From Oscillospiraceae bacterium UBA6370 (lineage in GTDB: Bacteria; Bacillota; Clostridia; Oscillospirales; Oscillospiraceae): a stretch of 9,332 bases of DNA. The stretch lies in NCBI GenBank assembly GCA_002437735.1, contig DJRC01000060.1, forward strand, positions 4,533 to 13,864, read 5' to 3'. This document shows, in pieces, positions 5,660 through 9,332 of the stretch. The notes beneath the pieces are model-generated. The model was given only the letters and a program-made list of their open reading frames with translations. It searched no databases and was not told where the DNA came from. Position 1 is the stretch's first letter; every line of letters starts with the position of its first letter. Position numbers and translations under genes: made by a program.

Positions 5660-7051
5660 ATGCCGAATATGAGCCTGAAAAAGAACGAGATGCCCTCTCA
5701 GGACCCCAACGTCCGCAACAAAAACTTTCTGGAGGTCGCCCTCGGCTACACCGAGGAGCAGGCGCTCGACGAAGCGGCCCGCTGCCTCAACTGCAAGAAC
5801 CATCCCTGCGTCTCCGGCTGCCCCGTGCAGGTGAAGATCCCGGAGTTCATCAAGAAGATCACTGAGAAGGACTACGAGGGCGCCTATCAGGTCATCCATG
5901 AGACGTCCTCGCTGCCCGCCGTCTGCGGCCGCGTCTGCCCGCAGGAGACCCAGTGCGAGAGCAAGTGCGTCCGCGGCATCAAGGGCGAGCCGGTCGGCAT
6001 CGGCCGTCTCGAGCGCTTTGTCGCCGACTGGCACAACGCCAACGTGCAGGAGGCGCCCGCCAAGCCCGAGCCCAACGGCCATAAGGTCGCTGTCATCGGC
6101 TCCGGTCCCAGCGGTCTGACCTGCGCGGGCGACCTCGCCAAGAAGGGATATGACGTCACCGTGTTTGAGGCGCTGCACCTCGCCGGCGGCGTGCTGGTCT
6201 ACGGCATCCCCGAGTTCAGACTTCCCAAGGCCATCGTGCAGAAGGAAGTGGACGGTCTCAAGGCGCTCGGCGTCAAGGTCGAGACGAACATGGTCATCGG
6301 CCGCGTCGTGTCTATCGACGAGCTGATGAGCCAGTACGGCTTCGAGGCTGTGTTCATCGGCTCCGGCGCGGGCCTCCCGATGTTCATGCACATCCCCGGC
6401 GAGAACCTCTGCGGCGTGTACTCCGCCAACGAGTTCTTGACCCGCATCAACTTGATGAAGGCCTATAAGGAAGGCTCCGACACGCCCATCATGCCGCTTG
6501 CCGGCAAGAAGGTCGCCGTCGTCGGCGGCGGCAACGTCGCGATGGATGCGGCCCGCTGCTCCAAGCGTCTCGGCGCGGACGTCTACATTGTTTACCGCCG
6601 CGGCATGGAAGAGCTGCCCGCCCGTCACGAGGAGGTCGAGCACGCCGAGGAGGAGGGTATCATCTTCAAGACCCTCACCAACCCCGTCAAGATCAACGGC
6701 AACGAGAACGGCTACGTCGCCTCCATGACCTGCGTGGAGATGGAGCTGGGCGAGCCCGACGCCTCCGGCCGCCGCCGCCCGATCGAAAAGGTCGGCAGCG
6801 ACTTCGACCTGCCGGTCGACTGCGTTATCATGTCTCTCGGCACCACGCCGAACCCGCTCATCAAGAACACCACGCCGGGCCTTGAGGTCAACCGCAAGGG
6901 CGGCATCGTGGTGAACGAGGAGGGTCTGACCTCTCACGCGAGCGTCTACGCCGGCGGCGACGCCGTCACCGGCGCGGCCACCGTCATCCTCGCCATGGGC
7001 GCGGGCAAGCTCGGCGCGAAGAGCATCGACGAGCAGCTCAGCAAGAAGTAA
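5660..7051 (+). CDS. nfnB: NADH-dependent ferredoxin:NADP+ oxidoreductase, large subunit (NfnB)
   Basis: Large subunit, 463 aa, carrying the bifurcating FAD, the NADP(H) site and two [4Fe-4S] clusters that pass electrons to ferredoxin. The N-terminal cluster domain has Cys42, 45, 50 and 54 (CLNCKNHPCVSGCP) and Cys89, 93, 99 and 103 (CGRVCPQETQCESKC). The first dinucleotide fold is at VAVIGSGPSG (143-152), and the second at VAVVGGGNVAMDAAR (285-299) followed by YRRGMEELPAR (312-322), which fits NADP(H). The FAD-closing motif AGGDAVTGAATV is at 431-442. It resembles the glutamate synthase small subunit and is often annotated so, but no glutamate synthase large subunit is present. Pairing with nfnA after 1 nt identifies it as NfnB. 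AAGGAGG (5644-5650) lies in the end of nfnA, suggesting coupled translation. The terminator follows 21 bp downstream. Confidence 0.94.
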   Translation: MPNMSLKKNEMPSQDPNVRNKNFLEVALGYTEEQALDEAARCLNCKNHPCVSGCPVQVKIPEFIKKITEKDYEGAYQVIHETSSLPAVCGRVCPQETQCESKCVRGIKGEPVGIGRLERFVADWHNANVQEAPAKPEPNGHKVAVIGSGPSGLTCAGDLAKKGYDVTVFEALHLAGGVLVYGIPEFRLPKAIVQKEVDGLKALGVKVETNMVIGRVVSIDELMSQYGFEAVFIGSGAGLPMFMHIPGENLCGVYSANEFLTRINLMKAYKEGSDTPIMPLAGKKVAVVGGGNVAMDAARCSKRLGADVYIVYRRGMEELPARHEEVEHAEEEGIIFKTLTNPVKINGNENGYVASMTCVEMELGEPDASGRRRPIEKVGSDFDLPVDCVIMSLGTTPNPLIKNTTPGLEVNRKGGIVVNEEGLTSHASVYAGGDAVTGAATVILAMGAGKLGAKSIDEQLSKK

Positions 7052-7072
7052 AGCCTACATAGCGAAACGAAG

Positions 7073-7100
7073 AGAGAGAGCCGACAAGGCTCTCTCTTTT
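7073..7100 (+). terminator. Intrinsic terminator of nfnAB
   Basis: AGAGAGAGCC (7073-7082) pairs with GGCTCTCTCT (7088-7097) around a 5-nt loop, followed by T7097-T7100. It also faces the converging zinc-ribbon membrane protein gene, but the U tract favours plus-strand termination. Confidence 0.8.
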
Positions 7101-7125
7101 GCTGCTGGGAAAGATTCCGGTACGA

Positions 7126-7503
7126 TCACCACTTGATGACTTGCCCGCAGGAAAAACAGATTTTCTGTCCCGGGACAAGTATTCTGGCTCCACAGCTTGG
7201 ACAGGAACAGACCCGGCCGTCCTCGGTGGTGGTTGTGACAACGGCAGCATTTGTGTCGTCGGCTGCGTTTGCGTCTGGCTTGCTCTCGCTCTGCTTTCCG
7301 GTAGTATTTTGCTTGATTTCATCAAGAAGCTGAATGACCTCGCCAATGGCATAAATACCCGCGCTTGCGACAAGTGCGGCTGCAAGGAAAAGGACAGTGA
7401 GGCCCCCAAGGTCCAATGTAAGAGCGAGGAGTAAGGCTGCGCAGAGGTTGACGATTGAATAGATTTTGAAAGCGCTTGCTATTCCGTTTTTTTGATAGTT
7501 CAT
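7126..7503 (-). CDS. Two-helix membrane protein with a C-terminal zinc ribbon, function unknown
   Basis: A 125-aa protein not recognised as a named family. Two hydrophobic segments (about residues 16-32 and 35-57) should span the membrane as a hairpin. A polar, Thr/Asp/Asn-rich linker (about 62-97) leads to a C-terminal zinc ribbon with Cys101-x2-Cys104 and Cys116-x2-Cys119, plus an extra Cys99. Such ribbons usually sit in the cytoplasm and bind protein or nucleic acid, or sense stress; this is inference. GGGAGG (7516-7511) 7 nt upstream supports ATG 7503. Transcription is predicted from a consensus TTGACA/TATACT promoter in the intergenic region, overlapped by the twin operator next to the divergent XRE gene. 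Base composition is AT-richer than the flanking genes, suggesting recent acquisition. Confidence 0.78.
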   Translation of the reverse strand: MNYQKNGIASAFKIYSIVNLCAALLLALTLDLGGLTVLFLAAALVASAGIYAIGEVIQLLDEIKQNTTGKQSESKPDANAADDTNAAVVTTTTEDGRVCSCPSCGARILVPGQKICFSCGQVIKW

Positions 7504-7529
7504 TTTCTTTCCTCCCTAACAAGTAGTAA

Positions 7530-7544
7530 TGTCATGATATGACA
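7530..7544. promoter_or_regulatory. 15-bp palindrome in the leader of the zinc-ribbon gene
   Basis: TGTCATGATATGACA has perfect 6-bp arms around GAT. It lies just downstream of the minus-strand -10 box, at the predicted transcription start. It differs from the AAAAC/GTTTT operators next to it, so it may bind a second regulator or shape the 5' end of the mRNA. Confidence 0.45.
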
Positions 7545-7549
7545 CGGTT

Positions 7550-7578
7550 AGTATAAAACATTTTGTTTTATATGTCAA
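7550..7578 (-). promoter_or_regulatory. Consensus sigma-A promoter of the zinc-ribbon membrane protein gene
   Basis: On the minus strand TTGACA (7578-7573) is a perfect -35 box. After 17 nt comes TATACT (7555-7550). The left arm of the twin operator fills the spacer, so bound repressor would exclude RNA polymerase. Confidence 0.82.
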
Positions 7579-7595
7579 TAAAACAAAATGTTTTA
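7554..7595. repeat. Perfect 17-bp inverted repeat: likely twin operator for the divergent XRE repressor
   Basis: TAAAACATTTTGTTTTA (7554-7570) and its exact complement-reverse (7579-7595) flank an 8-nt spacer. Each arm is itself a dyad of AAAAC and GTTTT around 5 nt (7555-7569 and 7580-7594), the size and form expected for an XRE/HTH_3 dimer site. The two dyad centres are 25 bp apart. The left site fills the spacer of the minus promoter, and the right site lies just upstream of the plus -10 box. One regulator could therefore control both divergent genes. Confidence 0.7.
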
Positions 7596-7597
7596 CC

Positions 7598-7603
7598 TAT
7601 ACT
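7598..7603 (+). promoter_or_regulatory. Probable -10 box for the XRE gene
   Basis: TATACT about 35 bp upstream of the ATG at 7638. The best -35 candidate at 17-nt spacing, TCAATA (7575-7580), matches only half of the consensus. This promoter is probably weaker than the opposing one and overlaps the right operator. Confidence 0.5.
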
Positions 7604-7637
7604 TTTGGTGTAATCGAATTAAAGGGGAGAACACAAA

Positions 7638-7877
7638 ATGTATAGGCGCATCCGGGATTTACGAGAGGACAGAGACCTTTATCAAAAGGATCTTGCGAAC
7701 TACCTGAGGTGCTCGCAGGTCTGCTATTCGCACTACGAAATGGGGAAACGTGATATTCCATCCGACGTATTGATGAAGCTGGCTGATTTTTACCATACCA
7801 GTACAGATTATATTTTAGAGCGGACAGATGAAAAAAAGCCGTACCCTCCCAAGAAACAGGGACGGGGCGTGGAATAA
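7638..7877 (+). CDS. XRE family helix-turn-helix transcriptional regulator
   Basis: A 79-aa single-domain HTH_3 (Cro/C1-type) protein. The five-helix DNA-binding domain spans residues 1-62. YQKDLANYLRCSQVCYSHYE (15-34) forms the helix-turn-helix and is followed by MGKRDIPSDVLMKLADFYHTSTDYIL (35-60), the typical end of the domain. The C-terminal tail (about 61-79) is short, charged and probably unfolded, and no sensor domain is attached. A GGGGAG site (7624-7629) 8 nt upstream supports ATG 7638. It is divergent from the zinc-ribbon membrane protein gene and most likely represses both promoters through the twin operator between them (inference from layout). Stand-alone small XRE proteins of this kind are common in mobile or accessory loci, and this gene shares the AT-richer composition of its neighbour. 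Confidence 0.88.
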   Translation: MYRRIRDLREDRDLYQKDLANYLRCSQVCYSHYEMGKRDIPSDVLMKLADFYHTSTDYILERTDEKKPYPPKKQGRGVE

Positions 7878-7915
7878 AAACGCATCCCTTTGCCGAAGGC
7901 AAAGGGATGCGTTTT
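7877..7915. terminator. Strong bidirectional terminator between XRE and GGGtGRT genes
   Basis: A perfect 18-bp inverted repeat (7877-7894 with 7898-7915) around a GAA loop. The arms begin AAAACGCATCCC and end GGGATGCGTTTT, giving a T run after the stem on both strands (TTTTCTTATT on plus, TTTTTATT on minus). It overlaps the last base of the XRE stop codon and lies 19 bp beyond the converging GGGtGRT stop. Confidence 0.88.
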
Positions 7916-7934
7916 CTTATTCAAAAAGGCCCTT

Positions 7935-8933
7935 TTACTTCAGGCTCTCTGCCACAGCGACAGCCACCGCGACGGTCGCGCCGACCATCGGGTTGTTGCC
8001 CATGCCGAGGAAGCCCATCATCTCCACGTGCGCGGGCACGGAGGAGGAGCCGGCGAACTGGGCGTCGGAATGCATACGGCCCATGGTGTCGGTCATGCCG
8101 TAGCTGGCGGGGCCGGCGGCCATGTTGTCGGGGTGCAGGGTGCGGCCCGTGCCGCCGCCGGAGGCAACGGAGAAATACTTCTTGCCCTGCTCGATGCACT
8201 CCTTCTTATAGGTGCCGGCGACGGGATGCTGGAAGCGGGTGGGGTTGGTGGAGTTGCCGGTGATGGAAACGTCCACGCCCTCGGCGTGCATGATGGCCAC
8301 GCCCTCGCGCACGTCGTCCGCGCCGTAGCAGCGCACGTTTGCGCGCTCGCCCTCGCTGTAGCGGATCTCACGCACGACGTTCAGCTTGCCGGTGAAGTAG
8401 TCGAACTGGGTCTGAACGTAGGTGAAGCCGTTGATGCGGCTGATGATCTGAGCAGCGTCCTTGCCGAGACCGTTGAGGATGACGCGCAGAGGCTCCTTGC
8501 GGGCCTTGTTGGCGTTCTTGACGATGCCGATGGCGCCCTCTGCGGCGGCGAAGGACTCGTGGCCGGCGAGGAAGGCAAAGCACTTGGACTCGTCGGAGAG
8601 CAGCATCGCGCCGAGGTTGCCGTGACCGAGACCGACCTTGCGGTCCTCGGCGACGGAGCCGTCGATGCAGAAAGACTGGAGGCCGACGCCGATCAGCTTG
8701 GCGGCTTCGGCGGCGGACTTCACGCCCGCCTTGAGCGCGATGGCCGCGCCCACGGTGTACGCCCAGCAGGCGTTTTCAAAGCAGATGGGCTGGATGCCCT
8801 TGACGATCTCGTAGGGATCAAAGCCCTTGGACTGGCAGAGCTCGCGGCACTCCTCCACGGAGGAGATGCCATACTGCGCGAGGACGCCGTTGATCTTGTC
8901 GATTCTTCTCTCGTAATTTTCAAACAGAGCCAT
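7935..8933 (-). CDS. GGGtGRT protein family, function unknown
   Basis: A 332-aa protein, the usual length of the Pfam GGGtGRT family, which is named for its invariant motif, here GGGTGRT at residues 259-265. Other highly conserved-looking stretches are FENACWAYTVGAA (52-64), GLGHGNLGAMLL (101-112), GHESFAAAEGAIGIVKNANKAR (124-145), NSTNPTRFQHPV (227-238) and SSSVPAHVEMMGFLGMGNNPMVGATVAVAVAVA near the C-terminus. There are seven cysteines (33, 51, 56, 89, 118, 202, 246) but no classic CxxC cluster motif. The glycine-rich motif could bind phosphate or nucleotide, but this is speculation. GGGAGGA (8947-8941) supports ATG 8933. The NifU-like gene ends 18 bp upstream in the same operon, which suggests a link to Fe-S or sulfur chemistry. 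No enzymatic activity is assigned. Confidence 0.93.
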   Translation of the reverse strand: MALFENYERRIDKINGVLAQYGISSVEECRELCQSKGFDPYEIVKGIQPICFENACWAYTVGAAIALKAGVKSAAEAAKLIGVGLQSFCIDGSVAEDRKVGLGHGNLGAMLLSDESKCFAFLAGHESFAAAEGAIGIVKNANKARKEPLRVILNGLGKDAAQIISRINGFTYVQTQFDYFTGKLNVVREIRYSEGERANVRCYGADDVREGVAIMHAEGVDVSITGNSTNPTRFQHPVAGTYKKECIEQGKKYFSVASGGGTGRTLHPDNMAAGPASYGMTDTMGRMHSDAQFAGSSSVPAHVEMMGFLGMGNNPMVGATVAVAVAVAESLK

Positions 8934-8951
8934 TGTTTCGTCCTCCCTTCT

Positions 8952-9332
8952 TTATTCCTGACGCGGGTCGATGTACTTCGCCGCGTTATCCCACTGACCG
9001 TAGTGGCCCTTGGCCTTTTCCAGCGCGGTGTTGGCGTCGTCGCCCTTCTTGATGAAGTCCATCATCTTACCGAGGTTGACGAACTCATAGCCGATGATCT
9101 CATCCTGCGCGTTGAGCGCCATTCTGGTGCAGTAGCCCTCGGCCATTTCGAGGTAGCGCGGGCCCTTGGCGACGGTGCCGAACATCGTGCCGATCTGGCT
9201 GCGCAGACCCTTGCCGAGATCCTCGAGGGACGCGCCGACGGCGAGACCGTCCTCGGAGAAGGCGGACTGGGTGCGGCCGTAGACGATCTGCAGGAACAGC
9301 TCGCGCATGGCGGTGTTGATGGCGTCGCACAC
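8952..9332 (-). CDS. NifU/SufU-like iron-sulfur cluster assembly scaffold protein, C-terminal part
   Basis: Only the last 126 codons are in the window; the 5' part lies beyond the right edge. The visible sequence (CDAINTAMRELFLQIVYGRTQSAF, LGKGLRSQIGTMFGT, AKGPRYLEMAEGY, DEIIGYEFVNLGKMMD, AAKYIDPRQE) matches the clostridial NifU-like scaffold proteins of roughly 240 aa regularly found beside GGGtGRT genes. This is recognition from family knowledge, not a search. GTG at the window edge is an internal Val codon, not the start. The cluster-binding cysteines expected in the N-terminal half are outside the window, so function cannot be verified here. The gene is followed after an 18-bp gap by the GGGtGRT gene and is surely co-transcribed with it. 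It may assemble or deliver an Fe-S cluster to its partner. Confidence 0.8.
   Translation of the reverse strand: MCDAINTAMRELFLQIVYGRTQSAFSEDGLAVGASLEDLGKGLRSQIGTMFGTVAKGPRYLEMAEGYCTRMALNAQDEIIGYEFVNLGKMMDFIKKGDDANTALEKAKGHYGQWDNAAKYIDPRQE

Noticed and set aside
5639..6937. A 432-codon open frame on the minus strand opposite nfnB
   Set aside because: It mirrors the strongly supported nfnB gene. Its composition (His/Asp/Ala/Leu/Val-rich) is typical of an antisense frame in GC-rich DNA, and it has no ribosome site or recognisable domain.
7554..7595. The long inverted repeat read as an insertion-sequence end, MITE or terminator
   Set aside because: No transposase or target-site duplication is seen. 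The arms are AT-only in effect with an 8-nt loop and no downstream U tract, and the repeat is precisely fitted to two divergent promoters, which favours operators.
1..9332. tRNA, rRNA, CRISPR array, riboswitch or prophage genes
   Set aside because: No cloverleaf-like gene, rRNA segment, regularly spaced repeat, long structured leader or phage gene was recognised on either strand. All gaps are under 300 bases and are accounted for by promoters, operators and terminators.

Overview
The window looks like a chromosomal segment of a GC-rich, anaerobic Firmicute, most plausibly a gut Clostridia member of the Oscillospiraceae type (inference). Reasons: AGGAGG-type ribosome binding sites, clean sigma-A promoters, an nfnAB electron-bifurcating transhydrogenase, a GGGtGRT-family gene next to a NifU-like scaffold gene, a small alarmone synthetase, and a bile-salt-hydrolase-like gene at the left edge. 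No rRNA, tRNA, CRISPR array, transposase or phage gene was seen.

Layout, left to right. (1) On the minus strand: the 5' part of a choloylglycine hydrolase family gene (1-158), and upstream of it a ridA-tag operon (1234-274) with its own promoter and a terminator hairpin. (2) On the plus strand, divergent from ridA: a small cupin and a TSCPD-domain protein (1405-2028). These end at a 17-bp-stem terminator shared with the converging minus-strand small alarmone synthetase (2811-2137). (3) Divergent from the synthetase, a LysR-type regulator (2972-3907), followed by a Crp/Fnr-type regulator (4044-4691). (4) The nfnAB operon (4816-7051), driven by a near-consensus extended -10 promoter and closed by a strong terminator. 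(5) A small AT-richer islet (about 7126-7880) with a minus-strand two-helix membrane protein carrying a zinc ribbon, and a divergent XRE-type repressor. The gap between them holds a perfect 17-bp inverted repeat embedded in the promoter region. (6) After an 18-bp-stem terminator, a minus-strand operon of a NifU-like Fe-S scaffold gene (3' part only) and a GGGtGRT-family gene of unknown function.

How the genes fit together: Nfn links NADH, NADPH and ferredoxin pools. The Crp/Fnr protein just upstream, rich in paired cysteines, is a plausible redox-related local regulator. RidA removes reactive enamine/imine intermediates and Tag removes alkylated adenine, so that operon is a small damage-control unit. 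The alarmone synthetase and LysR regulator share a compact divergent promoter region.

The two places most worth following as under-described systems are the GGGtGRT/Fe-S scaffold pair and the XRE/zinc-ribbon membrane protein module with its twin operators.
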